Shown: positions 1 through 9,730 of the stretch, one piece after another
How positions within the stretch are numbered: the stretch's first letter is position 1
Layout of the letters: the number at the start of each line of letters is the position of its first letter
Source of the DNA: Rouxiella aceris
GTDB taxonomy: Bacteria > Pseudomonadota > Gammaproteobacteria > Enterobacterales > Enterobacteriaceae
Length of the DNA stretch: 64,000 nucleotides
Assembly: GCF_012933545.1 (NCBI RefSeq)
Contig: NZ_JAADJU010000002.1
Coordinates: forward strand, 372,001 to 436,000
Direction: 5' to 3'
Translations under genes and position numbers: made by a program
Notes under the pieces: generated by a model
The model's input: only the letters and a program-made list of their open reading frames with translations
What the model was told of the DNA's origin: nothing
The model's database searches: none

Positions 1-265
1 AGAGTTCGAAATGCTGGAACACCATGCCGACTTTCGCCCGCAGTTGCGCCAGATTGGTTTTTTTATCATTAACGGCAATACCGTTAACCAGGATCTCGCC
101 TTTCTGGATCGGTTCCAGCCCGTTAACGGTTTTAATCAGCGTTGACTTGCCAGAACCGGAAGGACCACAGACCACCACAACTTCACCTTTCTTGACTTCG
201 GTACTGCATTCAGTCAGTACCTGGAAGTGGCCGTACCATTTAGAGACATTTTTCAGCGAAATCAT
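1..265 (-). CDS. gltL: Glutamate/aspartate ABC transporter ATPase GltL (partial)
   Basis: Only the N-terminal 88 residues lie in the window; the rest runs off the left edge. The protein begins [16 protein letters not shown] and carries a Walker A motif, GPSGSGKST, near residue 34, followed by a Q-loop region (VFQHFEL) at the cut. This is the ATP-hydrolysing subunit that powers the GltIJKL importer at the cytoplasmic face of the inner membrane. Its start codon overlaps the gltK stop codon (ATGA), so the two are translationally coupled. Identity is clear from sequence and neighbours; the C-terminal half cannot be assessed. Confidence 0.95.
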   Translation of the reverse strand, partial: MISLKNVSKWYGHFQVLTECSTEVKKGEVVVVCGPSGSGKSTLIKTVNGLEPIQKGEILVNGIAVNDKKTNLAQLRAKVGMVFQHFEL

Positions 266-939
266 GAAAGGGTCCTTTTCTTCAAAAAGCTCACCAGCAA
301 AGAAGCAGAGATGCTGATAACAAAATAGACAAAACCGGCAAACAGGATCATTTCTACCTGTGTGCCGTCGCGCTCACCAATATTGGTCGCGGTACGGAAG
401 AAGTCAGCCAGGCTGAGAACATACACCAGCGAGGTATCCTGGAATAACACAATGGCCTGGGTCAGCAGCAGAGGCACCATGGCGCGGAAAGCCTGCGGTA
501 AAATGATCAACTGCATGGATTGCCAATGGGTCATGCCCAGCGCCAGCGCGGCAGAAGCCTGACCGCGGGCGATGCTTTGAATACCGGCGCGGATAATCTC
601 CGAGTAATAGGCCGCTTCAAACAAGGCAAAGGCCACCATCGCCGAAATCAGGCGAATATCGCTTTTTGGCGACAGGCCGAGCACTTTTTGCAGGAAGCTG
701 GGCACCACCAGATAAAACCACAGCAGCACCATCACCAGCGGCACGGCGCGGAACAGGTTGACATAGATACGGGCAAACCAGCTGACTGCCTTGATTGACG
801 ACAGACGCATCACCGCCAGCAGGGTGCCCCACAGGATGCCAAAGACAATGGCAATCACCGTAATCTTCAGGGTAATCACCATGCCGTTGACCAGATAGGG
901 CAGGCTGGGGACCACGGAACTCCAGTCGAAATGGTACAT
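262..939 (-). CDS. gltK: Glutamate/aspartate ABC transporter permease GltK
   Basis: A 225-residue integral membrane protein (E. coli GltK has 224). It is one of two polar-amino-acid permease subunits forming the channel of the glutamate/aspartate importer. The N-terminus [20 protein letters not shown] is typical, and the cytoplasmic EAA-type loop ([20 protein letters not shown]) that docks the ATPase lies about residue 115. It lies three bases after gltJ and overlaps gltL by four bases, so gltJKL are cotranscribed. Confidence 0.97.
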   Translation of the reverse strand: MYHFDWSSVVPSLPYLVNGMVITLKITVIAIVFGILWGTLLAVMRLSSIKAVSWFARIYVNLFRAVPLVMVLLWFYLVVPSFLQKVLGLSPKSDIRLISAMVAFALFEAAYYSEIIRAGIQSIARGQASAALALGMTHWQSMQLIILPQAFRAMVPLLLTQAIVLFQDTSLVYVLSLADFFRTATNIGERDGTQVEMILFAGFVYFVISISASLLVSFLKKRTLS

Positions 940-942
940 AAA

Positions 943-1683
943 TTATTTACTCCCCATATTGCCCGGCAGGCGGATCTTGCGTTCGACCTGCTGCATTATC
1001 AGCATAATGACCGCGTTGATGAGGACATAGGCCAGCGTAATGGCGGCAAAAGACTCATAGGCGTGAGCCGAATAATCGAGTAATTTCCCCGCTTGCGCGG
1101 CCATATCCACCAGACCTATGGTGGAGGCAATCGCCGAGTTTTTTACCAGATTAAGCATTTCCGAGGTAAGAGGCGGCACAATTACGCGGTAGGCATTGGG
1201 CAGCAGCACATAGCGGTAGGTTTGCGGCAGGGTAAGACCCATTGCCAGACCCGCGGCGCGTTGCCCGCTCGGCAGCGACTGAATTGCCGCGCGCACTTGC
1301 TCACAGACGCGTGCGGCGGTAAACAGGCCGAGACACACCATCGATGAGATAAAGAACTGCACATTGGGATCCAGACCCTGCTTGAACCACATACCGATTT
1401 TTTCCGGCAGTAATTCCGGGACCACCAGATACCAAATAAAGAATTGCACGATCAGCGGCACGTTACGGAATAGCTCCACGTAACAGGCACCAAGTGCGGC
1501 AATAAAACGATTAGGCACGGTGCGTAAAATACCGAACAGCGAGCCAACGAAAAAGGCGATAACCCAGGCGCAAAGTGAGAGTGCAACCGTGACCTGAAAA
1601 CCCGACCAGATCCAACCGAGATAGGTGGTGTTTCCGAATGGGGCTTGTTGCAGGAAAATACCCCAGTTCCAACTTGTAGACAT
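943..1683 (-). CDS. gltJ: Glutamate/aspartate ABC transporter permease GltJ
   Basis: A 246-residue polar-amino-acid permease, the partner of GltK in the membrane channel. Hydrophobic segments run throughout, and the ATPase-contact loop (EQVRAAIQSLPSGQRAAGLA) lies near residue 130. The length matches E. coli GltJ. The gene is separated from gltI by 258 bases that hold two strong hairpins, the usual place where expression of the binding protein is uncoupled from that of the membrane subunits. Confidence 0.97.
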   Translation of the reverse strand: MSTSWNWGIFLQQAPFGNTTYLGWIWSGFQVTVALSLCAWVIAFFVGSLFGILRTVPNRFIAALGACYVELFRNVPLIVQFFIWYLVVPELLPEKIGMWFKQGLDPNVQFFISSMVCLGLFTAARVCEQVRAAIQSLPSGQRAAGLAMGLTLPQTYRYVLLPNAYRVIVPPLTSEMLNLVKNSAIASTIGLVDMAAQAGKLLDYSAHAYESFAAITLAYVLINAVIMLIMQQVERKIRLPGNMGSK

Positions 1684-1941
1684 AACAAACTCCGTAAATT
1701 GGGTAAGAACTTACCCCATGAGTGATGACGTGAACTGTCGGGTGTTATTGAGCGTAAAAGAATGGCGGGGTGGGGAACGACCACCCCGCATTCTGCCTGT
1801 CTGCCCTGTCAGGACACCATCACATACCCCGCCATTTGGCACCGTGGCAACTGAGCGGTACCGACTCAAGCGAATTCGTTGTCCGCCAGTAGTCGAACCT
1901 TTGCTGCCAGGTACCCCGCTGCCGGGGTATTGTTGTTACTT
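1684..1941 (-). ncRNA. sroC: Putative SroC-type RNA in the gltI-gltJ intergenic region
   Basis: In E. coli and Salmonella the spacer between gltI and gltJ gives rise to SroC, a processed RNA that sponges the small RNA GcvB. The same spacer here is 258 bases long. It begins with a hairpin directly after gltI (TACCCCG/CGGGGTA around 1911-1928) and carries a second GC-rich hairpin at 1765-1789 followed by a U-rich stretch. The position and architecture fit SroC. I could not align it to a reference, so the RNA and its ends are inferred. Confidence 0.45.
1756..1789 (-). terminator. Hairpin terminator/attenuator between gltI and gltJ
   Basis: A 9-bp perfect stem (GCGGGGTGG with CCACCCCGC) and a 7-base loop, followed on the minus strand by a T-rich stretch (ATTCTTTT). 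It would end most gltI transcripts, giving more binding protein than membrane subunits, and would form the 3' end of the putative SroC RNA. Confidence 0.6.
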
Positions 1942-2838
1942 TTAGAGCGCTTTATCGTTTGGAGCTTTGAACAAGGCTTTCATATCGTCAGACAGTTCAA
2001 AGTTCATATTCAGATTTTTTGGCGGAATAGGCTGTTTAAACCAGGTATCAAACCACTTGCTGGCTTCACCAGAGGTTTCGGCCTGGGCCACGGTATCGTC
2101 GACCAGTTTCTTGAATTGCGCATCGTCTTTACGCAGCATACAGCCATAAGCTTCTTTCGACTGCGGCGTACCGAGAATGACCCAGTCATCCGGGTTCTTC
2201 GCTTTGGCACGTTCGCCGGCCAGCAGCGCATCATCCATCATAAAGGCCGCAGCGCGACCGGTTTCCAGCGTACGGAATGAGTCGCCGTGATCTTTGGCAC
2301 TGATGATTTTCAGATCCAGTTTTTTCTCATCGTTGAGCTTATGCAGCAGGACTTCAGAGGTAGTCCCTGAGGTGACAACGATAGTTTTGCCTTTCAGATC
2401 GGTGAAATCTTTGATTTCAGACCCTTTTTTAACCAGCAAACGGGTGCCGATAACAAAAATGGTATCCGAGAAAGCAGCCTGTTGCTGACGTTCCAGGTTA
2501 TTGGTAGTGGAACCGCACTCAAAGTCGAAAGTGCCGTTCTGCAGCAATGGAATACGGTTCTGCGCAGTGATTGGCAGCATTTTGACCTGGAGATTAGGCG
2601 CATTTAACTTTTTCTTGATGGCATCAACGATGGCATTGGAAAAGTCCTGCGAATAGCCCACCACTTTTTGCTCATTGTTGTAATAAGAAAAAGGCACTGA
2701 GGATTCACGGTGGCCGACAACGATCACGCCGTTATCTTTAATCTTTTTCAGCGTACCAGTCAGGTCTTCGGCATGGGCGAGGCTCGTTGCGGCGATACTT
2801 GCCAGCATGACCGACAACACCAGTTTACGCATTTGCAT
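1942..2838 (-). CDS. gltI: Glutamate/aspartate periplasmic binding protein GltI
   Basis: A 298-residue periplasmic solute-binding protein that captures glutamate and aspartate and delivers them to GltJK. A Sec signal peptide covers about residues 1-24 (hydrophobic core LVLSVMLASIAATSLA, cleavage after AHA). The family signature GVIVVGHRESSVPFSYY follows near residue 36. The start at 2838 is preceded by AGGAG at a good distance; an in-frame upstream extension has no homology in the family and is rejected. It is the first gene of gltIJKL. Confidence 0.97.
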   Translation of the reverse strand: MQMRKLVLSVMLASIAATSLAHAEDLTGTLKKIKDNGVIVVGHRESSVPFSYYNNEQKVVGYSQDFSNAIVDAIKKKLNAPNLQVKMLPITAQNRIPLLQNGTFDFECGSTTNNLERQQQAAFSDTIFVIGTRLLVKKGSEIKDFTDLKGKTIVVTSGTTSEVLLHKLNDEKKLDLKIISAKDHGDSFRTLETGRAAAFMMDDALLAGERAKAKNPDDWVILGTPQSKEAYGCMLRKDDAQFKKLVDDTVAQAETSGEASKWFDTWFKQPIPPKNLNMNFELSDDMKALFKAPNDKAL

Positions 2839-3429
2839 GGTCCAACTCCTTTGCTTAGTAATGGATCCTTCGTGAAGGATCAAAGATTAACCGGGTTATA
2901 TCTCGTGGCCTGGCCCTGCGGCGGCGCGGTGCATTCCCACTGACCCTCTTGGCCAGTATTACTGATAGGGGCATTTTTCCCGCAGCAACAACACCAATAA
3001 CCTCGGTACAGACTTTCGCTATGTTGCTCACTGCTGCTCTACATTACGAACTCTGCATTGAGAAGATAGCGTAATGTGAAGAGAGTGAAATTAATATGTT
3101 TCTTTTTTGAGACTGAGCGCGCACCAAATTCAAGCAATAAATGACTCTTGCACCTGTTTGGTGATTACTTATTGCGCAAAATGTGTCAAAACGATGCAGT
3201 AAGCGAAAATAAGTTTTAAATAAGCGATCTCTTAAAGAGATATAGCAAATTACGTGCCAGATAGGACGTTTAAGCGAATTAACTGCGGTGAAATTGCCGG
3301 CGAAAACGACGCTATAGTGCAAGGGGAGAGGAGAAAACGTGGCTGACACCGGCCTGGTTACCGGGTCTGCACTGTAAACAGGCAGGGGCATATTGTTATG
3401 CCCCTGCCTCAGTGCGGTTTATCGCTGAG
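2839..3429. other. Intergenic region between gltI and lnt
   Basis: About 590 bases without a credible gene. It must hold the gltI promoter and leader on the minus strand. Near the lnt end it contains the stem-loop at 3381-3408. I see no tRNA, repeat family or further coding sequence. Confidence 0.5.
3381..3408 (-). terminator. Stem-loop downstream of lnt
   Basis: A perfect 10-bp inverted repeat (GGCAGGGGCA with TGCCCCTGCC) with an 8-base loop, 22 bases after the lnt stop codon. No long U-run follows on the minus strand, so it may act as an RNA 3'-end stabiliser rather than a classic intrinsic terminator. Confidence 0.45.
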
Positions 3430-4962
3430 TTAGATCTGTGACCGTTGACGTCGTGCACAAATCAGCGCGCCAGCGGCACACAACAGCGTCAGGATCCATA
3501 CCGGCCAGAAACCGACCCGCGCGTAAGGCGTAATGCCCTGCGTTGGCGTGACCTGCACGTTCAGCACCTGACGGGTGAACTGCGGGATCTCGGCAATCAC
3601 GTTACCTTCGGCGTCAACTGCCGCAGTGACACCGTTATTGGTGCTGCGCAGCAATGGACGACCCAGCTCGACGGCCCGCATGCGCGCCATCTGGAAATGC
3701 TGCCAGGGACCAATCGAATGACCAAACCAGGCATCATTAGAGACGGTCAGCAGGAAATGGGTATCAGGATGGAAGTTTTCCCGTACCTGCTCACCAAGCA
3801 CGATTTCATAGCAAATTGCCGTCGTCAGATTGATGCCGCCGACGTGCAACTGCGGTTGTACATAGTCGCCGCGGCTAAAGGAGGACATTGGCAAGTCAAA
3901 GAACGGTGCCAGCGGACGCAGCAGGCTCTCCAGCGGCACAAATTCGCCAAAAGGCACCAGGTGATACTTATTGTAGCGATTGGCGTCAGGATAGCGGTAA
4001 GGCTCTGGTTCGCCGAGGGCGATCACGCTGTTATAGGTATAGCTTCCCTTATCGCTGCGTTGAAAATCGACAATACCGGTGATCAGATTGCTATGATGAG
4101 AGCGGGCCAGATCGTCGATCATGGTCAGATACTCTTGCTGATCGGATTCGATATCGGGGATTGCCGATTCTGGCCAGATAATCAGTTGTGCTTTACCCAG
4201 ATAAGGGCGAGTTTCGTCGAGATAGGCTTGCAGCGTGGAAATCAGCGCCTTGGGATCCCACTTCATGGATTGGGGAATATTCCCTTGCACCATCGCGACA
4301 TCCACGCTTTTTTCTGGCAGCACAGTAAACCACTGTATTTGCCGCAGCGGCCAGGGCAGCAACAGCATCGCCAGGGCAATCACCGCCGGCAGTTTGCGAC
4401 GTTGGTAAAGGGCGTACACCAACAGACCGCTTAGCGACATCAGCACAAAGGTAATACTTTCGACCCCCGCCAGTGGGGCCAGGCCTTTTAGCGGACCGTT
4501 GATCTGGCTGTAGCCAAACTGCAACCACGGGAAGCCGGTCAGTACCCAGCCACGTAAAAACTCGGTAACCTGCCACAGCGCCGGGGCTGCCAGCGCTAAA
4601 CGCCACCAGGTGGTTTTTGGCCACAGCTTGGCCAGCACACCGGCAAACAGCATGGTATACAGTGACAGATAGGCGGCCAGTAACACCACCAAAAACAGGT
4701 TGATGGCTTCCGGCATGCCGCCAAAGGTGGCAATACTGACATAGACCCAGTTGACGCCGCTGCCAAACAGGCCGAGGCCCCAGCAAAAGCCCAGCAGTGA
4801 GGCTTGCCCTGGTCGTCGATCGAGGGTTACCGCCAGCAGGCCAAACAGCGAAACAATTGCCGCCGGCCAGAAGTCATAGGGCGAAAAAGAGAGCGTACCG
4901 CAGGCGCCGAATAAAATCGCCAGCAGCGCTCTGACCCACTGGCGTTGATACAGACCCATCAT
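3430..4962 (-). CDS. lnt: Apolipoprotein N-acyltransferase Lnt
   Basis: A 510-residue inner-membrane enzyme (512 in E. coli) that adds the third acyl chain to the N-terminal cysteine of lipoproteins, the last step of lipoprotein maturation. Multiple membrane segments fill the first 200 residues. The nitrilase-type periplasmic domain has the expected catalytic triad: Glu265 (WPESAI), Lys332 ([12 protein letters not shown]) and Cys384 (AICYEI). The start is taken at the MMGLYQRQW double methionine, which matches family length; a longer in-frame reading to 5073 adds an unconserved tail. It is last in the ybeZ-ybeY-corC-lnt group. Confidence 0.96.
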   Translation of the reverse strand: MMGLYQRQWVRALLAILFGACGTLSFSPYDFWPAAIVSLFGLLAVTLDRRPGQASLLGFCWGLGLFGSGVNWVYVSIATFGGMPEAINLFLVVLLAAYLSLYTMLFAGVLAKLWPKTTWWRLALAAPALWQVTEFLRGWVLTGFPWLQFGYSQINGPLKGLAPLAGVESITFVLMSLSGLLVYALYQRRKLPAVIALAMLLLPWPLRQIQWFTVLPEKSVDVAMVQGNIPQSMKWDPKALISTLQAYLDETRPYLGKAQLIIWPESAIPDIESDQQEYLTMIDDLARSHHSNLITGIVDFQRSDKGSYTYNSVIALGEPEPYRYPDANRYNKYHLVPFGEFVPLESLLRPLAPFFDLPMSSFSRGDYVQPQLHVGGINLTTAICYEIVLGEQVRENFHPDTHFLLTVSNDAWFGHSIGPWQHFQMARMRAVELGRPLLRSTNNGVTAAVDAEGNVIAEIPQFTRQVLNVQVTPTQGITPYARVGFWPVWILTLLCAAGALICARRQRSQI

Positions 4963-5109
4963 ATTGCCAACCACGGCAGTGTTGATTGTTCTCTTTTTTT
5001 CCGGCTTTCCCGGCCACTGACTGGGCCAATTGCCTGGAAATGCGTGCTCGTGCCGCCTTGCTGTGTATCGCACTCTACTGAGTACAAGAATGATATTGCC
5101 ATGAATAAA

Positions 5110-5988
5110 TTAAGCTTCCAGTTTCGGTTGCGGCGCGTCGTCCGGGATTTTTACGTGAACCTGAATGATACGTCGACTATCTGCCATCGCAACTTTGAAT
5201 AAGTAACCGTCGATTTCGATAGTTTCGCCACGTGCCGGGAGGTGGCCAAATGATTGCATTACCAGACCACCAATGGTGTCGACTTCGTCATCACTAAAGT
5301 TGGTATTAAACACGTCATTGAAATCTTCAATCGGGGCGAGGGCACGTACGGTATAGGTATGACGGCTAAGCTGACGAATATCGAGATCTTCTTCGTCATC
5401 ATATTCGTCTTCAATTTCGCCGACGATCAGCTCAAGAATATCTTCGATGGTCACCAAACCAGAGACCCCACCAAATTCATCAACCACAATAGCCATATGA
5501 TAACGCTGTGAACGGAACTCCTTGAGCATGCGGTCAACGCGCTTGCTTTCCGGTACCACCACAGCGGTCCTCAGCACTTTATCAATGCTGAACGGCTCTG
5601 ATGCAGAACGCATAAATGGCAACAAATCCTTTGCCATCAAAATGCCTTCAATATGGTCCTTATCCTCACTTATCACCGGAAAACGAGAGTGGGCAGACTC
5701 GATAATGACGTCGAGGCACTCTTCGATAGGTTGATTACGTTTCAGGGTAATCATTTGTGAACGAGGGATCATGATGTCACGCACGCGCTGTTCTGCAATA
5801 TCCATCACGCCTTCCAGCATGTCACGGGTATCGGGGTCGATCAGATCGTTTTGTTCGGAATCACGGATCAGCTCAACCAGATCGCTACGGTTTTTAGGTT
5901 CACCGTGAAACAACTGGCTAAGAATAAGGGAAAAGAAGCCCTTCTTGGGACTGGGGCTGTCGCTATTTTGTGGATGGTCATCGCTCAT
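5110..5988 (-). CDS. corC: CBS-domain protein CorC (YbeX)
   Basis: A 292-residue cytoplasmic protein, the same length as E. coli YbeX. It has two CBS domains (about residues 66-190, including [16 protein letters not shown] and [18 protein letters not shown]) followed by a C-terminal transporter-associated (CorC_HlyC) domain. The family was linked to CorA-dependent Mg2+/Co2+ efflux; in E. coli it has also been connected with ribosome metabolism, in line with its neighbour ybeY. The molecular activity is not shown by sequence alone. Confidence 0.95.
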   Translation of the reverse strand: MSDDHPQNSDSPSPKKGFFSLILSQLFHGEPKNRSDLVELIRDSEQNDLIDPDTRDMLEGVMDIAEQRVRDIMIPRSQMITLKRNQPIEECLDVIIESAHSRFPVISEDKDHIEGILMAKDLLPFMRSASEPFSIDKVLRTAVVVPESKRVDRMLKEFRSQRYHMAIVVDEFGGVSGLVTIEDILELIVGEIEDEYDDEEDLDIRQLSRHTYTVRALAPIEDFNDVFNTNFSDDEVDTIGGLVMQSFGHLPARGETIEIDGYLFKVAMADSRRIIQVHVKIPDDAPQPKLEA

Positions 5989-6051
5989 GGCGTCGGGTTA
6001 GATATACTCTTGTTAGTAAATGGGATTATGTCCATACCTGGACATATCATC

Positions 6052-6119
6052 GGGTATTATCCCCTTGGTTTTTCAAGCTGCAGCGGTGTTGGCTGCAACT
6101 TGAAATCCATTGGGTATAG
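6052..6119. repeat. Internally deleted ERIC-like palindrome between ybeY and corC
   Basis: About 68 bases that resemble the two ends of an ERIC element joined together. One end is GGGTATTATCCCC…TTCAAGCTGCAGC and the other GGCTGCAACTTGAAATCC…GGGTATAG, in inverted orientation. It lies inside the ybeZYX-lnt transcription unit, so it would be transcribed as an RNA hairpin between ybeY and corC. Confidence 0.65.
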
Positions 6120-6138
6120 AAATAATTCTGTTGTGTGG

Positions 6139-6606
6139 CTAGTCGTCCAGCAGCAGATAAGGGTCCGGATGGCCAAGACCTTGCATGATTTCGGTCTCGA
6201 TGGCTTCCATCTCTTCTGCTTCCTCATCAACAATATGGTCATACCCTAGCAGATGCAGGCTGCCATGAACAACCATATGCGCCCAGTGCGCATTCAGTGT
6301 CTTATGTTGCTCCTGCGCTTCTCGCTCTACTACCTGGCGACAAATGACCAAATCGCCGAGCAGAGGCATCTCCATCCCCGGAGGTGCTTCGAAAGGAAAA
6401 GAGAGCACATTGGTGGATTTGTCTTTGCCGCGGTAGGTCATATTTAGCTGCTGGCTCTCCGCTTCATCAACAATACGCACCGTCACTTCTGACTCTTCCT
6501 GAAACTGGGGAAGCACCGCTTCCAGCCAATGCTGAAAATCGCTCTCTGCGGGCAAGCCTTCGCTGCTTTCGCTGGCAATTTGTAAATCGAGAATAACCTG
6601 GGTCAT
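6139..6606 (-). CDS. ybeY: Endoribonuclease YbeY
   Basis: A 155-residue metal-dependent endoribonuclease (UPF0054 family) needed for 16S rRNA 3'-end maturation and ribosome quality control. The zinc-binding signature [11 protein letters not shown] is present near residue 114, with its three histidines correctly spaced. It lies 11 bases after ybeZ and precedes corC. Confidence 0.97.
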   Translation of the reverse strand: MTQVILDLQIASESSEGLPAESDFQHWLEAVLPQFQEESEVTVRIVDEAESQQLNMTYRGKDKSTNVLSFPFEAPPGMEMPLLGDLVICRQVVEREAQEQHKTLNAHWAHMVVHGSLHLLGYDHIVDEEAEEMEAIETEIMQGLGHPDPYLLLDD

Positions 6607-6617
6607 GTATTGCTCTG

Positions 6618-7673
6618 TTATGCAGAATGCTGTGAATTAATGGAATTTGACTCGTGCGCGCGTTGGCGGGCAATGTCGTCGCGGCGCTGCTGATCTTGCT
6701 CTTCCCAGGCTTCATAAGCAACAACGATACGGGCCACCACCGGATGACGCACCACATCTTCGCTATGGAAAAAGTTAAAGCTCAGTTCTTCAACTGACGA
6801 CAGCACTTCAATGGCGTGGCGCAGGCCAGATTTTTGGTGACGAGGCAGGTCGATTTGCGTCACATCGCCGGTGATCACCGCTTTGGAGTTAAAGCCAATA
6901 CGGGTCAGGAACATTTTCATCTGTTCGATGGAGGTGTTCTGGCTCTCATCGAGAATAATAAAGGCATCGTTCAGCGTGCGTCCGCGCATATAGGCCAGCG
7001 GTGCCACTTCGATAACGTTGCGTTCGATCAGCTTTTCGACTTTTTCAAAGCCCAGCATTTCAAACAGGGCGTCGTACAGCGGACGCAAATAGGGGTCCAC
7101 TTTCTGGCTGAGATCGCCGGGCAGGAAGCCCAGTTTTTCACCGGCTTCTACCGCCGGACGGGTCAGCAGAATGCGCCGCACTTCCTGACGTTCGAGAGCA
7201 TCGACAGCAGCAGCCACGGCGAGATAGGTTTTACCGGTACCGGCCGGGCCGATGCCAAAGGTAATATCATGGTCGAGTATATTGGCAATATACTGCGCCT
7301 GGTTGGGCGTGCGCGGTTTAACCATGCCGCGTTTGGTTTTGATAATCACCGATTTGCCGTAATCGGGTACGCTCTCGGCGGTCTGTTCCAATACCCGGCT
7401 CTCTTTGATGGCCAGGTGGATACTTTCAGGGGAAATATCCTGAATTTCGCCGCGCAACGGGGCGGTATCAACATACAGGTCGCGTAAAATATCGGCCGCG
7501 GCAGCGACAGTCAGGCTTTTGCCGACCAGTTTAAACGCGTTATCACGACGATTGATCTCAATGCCCAACCGACGTTCCAGTTGTTTGATATTGTCATCAA
7601 ACGGCCCGCACAGACTCAACAGACGCTGATTATCTTCGGGCTCCAGCAAAATCTCTTGTGTTACAACGTTCAA
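6618..7673 (-). CDS. ybeZ: PhoH-like ATPase YbeZ
   Basis: A PhoH-family nucleotide-binding protein of about 351 residues (346 in E. coli). It has Walker A ([11 protein letters not shown]) near residue 140, Walker B (FIILDESQN) near residue 235 and a conserved [10 protein letters not shown] segment. It is thought to work with YbeY in RNA metabolism. I chose a TTG start at 7673 because AGAGGA lies five bases upstream and the product then begins [12 protein letters not shown], like the E. coli protein. An in-frame GTG at 7691 would add six residues. Confidence 0.94.
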   Translation of the reverse strand: MNVVTQEILLEPEDNQRLLSLCGPFDDNIKQLERRLGIEINRRDNAFKLVGKSLTVAAAADILRDLYVDTAPLRGEIQDISPESIHLAIKESRVLEQTAESVPDYGKSVIIKTKRGMVKPRTPNQAQYIANILDHDITFGIGPAGTGKTYLAVAAAVDALERQEVRRILLTRPAVEAGEKLGFLPGDLSQKVDPYLRPLYDALFEMLGFEKVEKLIERNVIEVAPLAYMRGRTLNDAFIILDESQNTSIEQMKMFLTRIGFNSKAVITGDVTQIDLPRHQKSGLRHAIEVLSSVEELSFNFFHSEDVVRHPVVARIVVAYEAWEEQDQQRRDDIARQRAHESNSINSQHSA

Positions 7674-7881
7674 ACTATTCCTCTGGGCCACTCTGGGCCT
7701 GTTGATGTGCCTGATACCTAATCATACATGCCAGCACTGAAATATTCCCCCGTCAAGCAGGGTTCTTTTGTGCTTTAACTTATAATATGCGGCCTGTCTC
7801 GAAAAATAAAAGACCACTAACTGAATCTTTCATTACCCTTTGAAACCTGTGCCGAAGCCTGCATCAGTGGCCCTGAGTGGT

Positions 7882-7911
7882 AAAACAAAACAGGGCGCCG
7901 AAGCACCCTGT
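7882..7911 (-). terminator. Intrinsic terminator of miaB
   Basis: On the minus strand, a stem ACAGGG-GC with loop TTCG is followed by TTTTGTTTT, 23 bases after the miaB stop codon. The stem, stable tetraloop and U-tract make a standard intrinsic terminator. Confidence 0.85.
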
Positions 7912-7933
7912 TATTTACTTGCATTAGAAAATC

Positions 7934-9358
7934 TTAAGGCTGGTAGATGCCGACACCCAACTCATTCTCTTTGCGGGTACGGGCAATAATTGACGCCGGA
8001 GACTCGTGCAGACGCAGATCCATCTGATCTTCCGTGCGCACCACTACGCCTCGCAGCGAGTTGGTATAGACGTCGACGATTTCTACGTCGACAAATTTAC
8101 CCACCATATCCGGCGTACCTTCAAAGTTGACGACACGGTTGTTTTCGGTGCGACCGCTCAGTTCCATAATGTCTTTGCGCGAGGTGCCTTCCACCAGAAT
8201 ACGCTGCACGCTGCCCACCATGGCGCGGCTGATGCGCATCGCCTGTTGGGTGATACGTTGTTGCAGCAGTGCGAGACGCTGTTTCTTCTCTTGTTCGCTG
8301 ACATCATCAACCATATCTGCCGCTGGCGTACCTGGGCGGGCGGAGTAGATAAAGCTGTAGCTCATATCAAAGTTGATATCGGCAATCAGCTTCATGGTCT
8401 GCTCGAAATCCTGTTCGGTTTCACCCGGGAAGCCGACGATAAAGTCAGAGCTGATGGTAATGCCCGGACGTGCCGCATAGACCTTGCGGATGATCGCTTT
8501 ATATTCCAGTGCGGTATGTGCGCGTTTCATCATGGTCAGTATGCGGTCAGAGCCGCTTTGGACCGGCAGGTGCAGGAAGCTGACCAGCTCCGGCGTATCT
8601 TTATAGACTTCGATAATGTCGTCGGTAAATTCAATCGGGTGGCTGGTGGTAAAGCGAATACGGTCGATGCCGTCAATGGTAGCCACCAGACGCAGCAGTT
8701 CGGCAAAGCTGCACATTTCGCCATCAAAACCCGGCGCGCGGTAGGCATTGACGTTCTGACCCAGCAGATTGACTTCACGCACACCCTGTGCCGCCAGTTG
8801 GGCAATTTCGAACAGGATATCATCGCTGGGACGACTGACTTCTTCACCGCGGGTATAAGGCACCACGCAGAAACTGCAATACTTGTTACAGCCTTCCATA
8901 ATGGAGACAAAGGCCGTTGGACCGTCGGCGCGCGGCTCAGGCAAGCGGTCGAATTTTTCGATTTCCGGGAAGCTGACATCAACGATAGGACTTTTGGTGC
9001 CACGCACATGGTTGATCATTTCCGGCAGGCGATGCAGGGTCTGCGGGCCAAACACCAGATCGACATAATGCGCACGCTGGCGGATCATTTTCCCTTCCTG
9101 CGAGGCGACGCAGCCACCCACACCAATAATCAAATCAGGATTGGCTTCTTTCAGCGTTTTCCAGCGGCCGAGTTGATGGAATACCTTTTCCTGCGCCTTT
9201 TCACGGATTGAACAGGTGTTAAGCAGCAGAACGTCAGCTTCTTCCGCGTTTTCAGTTAGTTCGAAACCGTGTGTGCTGCTGAGCAGGTCTGCCATTTTGG
9301 ATGAATCATACTCATTCATCTGACAGCCCCAGGTTTTGATATGCAATTTTTTATTCAT
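7934..9358 (-). CDS. miaB: tRNA-2-methylthio-N6-isopentenyladenosine synthase MiaB
   Basis: A 474-residue radical-SAM methylthiotransferase, exactly the E. coli length. It converts i6A37 to ms2i6A37 in tRNAs that read codons starting with U. The N-terminal domain carries the three cysteines of the auxiliary 4Fe-4S cluster ([32 protein letters not shown]). The radical-SAM motif [15 protein letters not shown] follows near residue 157, and a TRAM domain ends the protein. The start at 9358 ([11 protein letters not shown]) matches the family; a longer in-frame reading upstream is rejected. Confidence 0.97.
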   Translation of the reverse strand: MNKKLHIKTWGCQMNEYDSSKMADLLSSTHGFELTENAEEADVLLLNTCSIREKAQEKVFHQLGRWKTLKEANPDLIIGVGGCVASQEGKMIRQRAHYVDLVFGPQTLHRLPEMINHVRGTKSPIVDVSFPEIEKFDRLPEPRADGPTAFVSIMEGCNKYCSFCVVPYTRGEEVSRPSDDILFEIAQLAAQGVREVNLLGQNVNAYRAPGFDGEMCSFAELLRLVATIDGIDRIRFTTSHPIEFTDDIIEVYKDTPELVSFLHLPVQSGSDRILTMMKRAHTALEYKAIIRKVYAARPGITISSDFIVGFPGETEQDFEQTMKLIADINFDMSYSFIYSARPGTPAADMVDDVSEQEKKQRLALLQQRITQQAMRISRAMVGSVQRILVEGTSRKDIMELSGRTENNRVVNFEGTPDMVGKFVDVEIVDVYTNSLRGVVVRTEDQMDLRLHESPASIIARTRKENELGVGIYQP

Positions 9359-9730
9359 CGACTTGCCATTACTCAAAAGTGAAAGCGTTAAAGAAAATAC
9401 CCGGCATTTTATTTTGGGTAAATGCGATGTGGGTACCGCCTTAGAGCCTATTAGAAAACATTTGCGGTTGCGAATAGACTCTACAGTAAAGCCGGTGCGT
9501 TGCACTACGGATACTGCGCGGCGAGGTTCAAGTGCGGTATTGTAATCGTTCAGGCGCTGAGTGACCAGTATGCGATAGCGTTCATCTTGCCGAGTCTGGC
9601 CTGCCAGCGGCAGGTGATCGGCGGACGGTCATCCTGCGCAGGTTCGGAAAACTCATGAGAAATCCGCTACAATTCGGGCCAATACGCCAGGCCGGTGACG
9701 CCTGTTACCCAATGAAAAACGAAGAAAACA
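9359..9730. other. Divergent intergenic region between miaB and ubiF
   Basis: About 370 bases that must hold the miaB promoter (minus) and the ubiF promoter (plus). An in-frame open extension of miaB crosses part of it, but lacks family support. I could not assign a convincing -35/-10 pair and see no repeat. Confidence 0.5.

Noticed and set aside
3044-3391. A 115-codon minus-strand open frame in the gltI-lnt spacer
   Set aside because: It has no ribosome-binding site, no homology that I recognise, and overlaps the lnt 3' stem-loop.
3445-4434. A 329-codon open frame on the plus strand
   Set aside because: It is antisense to lnt and is rich in His/Arg/Gln as expected of a shadow frame.
8006-9211. 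A 401-codon open frame on the plus strand
   Set aside because: It is entirely antisense to miaB and has no recognisable protein motif.
9359-9505. N-terminal extension of MiaB by 49 residues
   Set aside because: The extension is unlike the family, and the internal start gives exactly the E. coli length.
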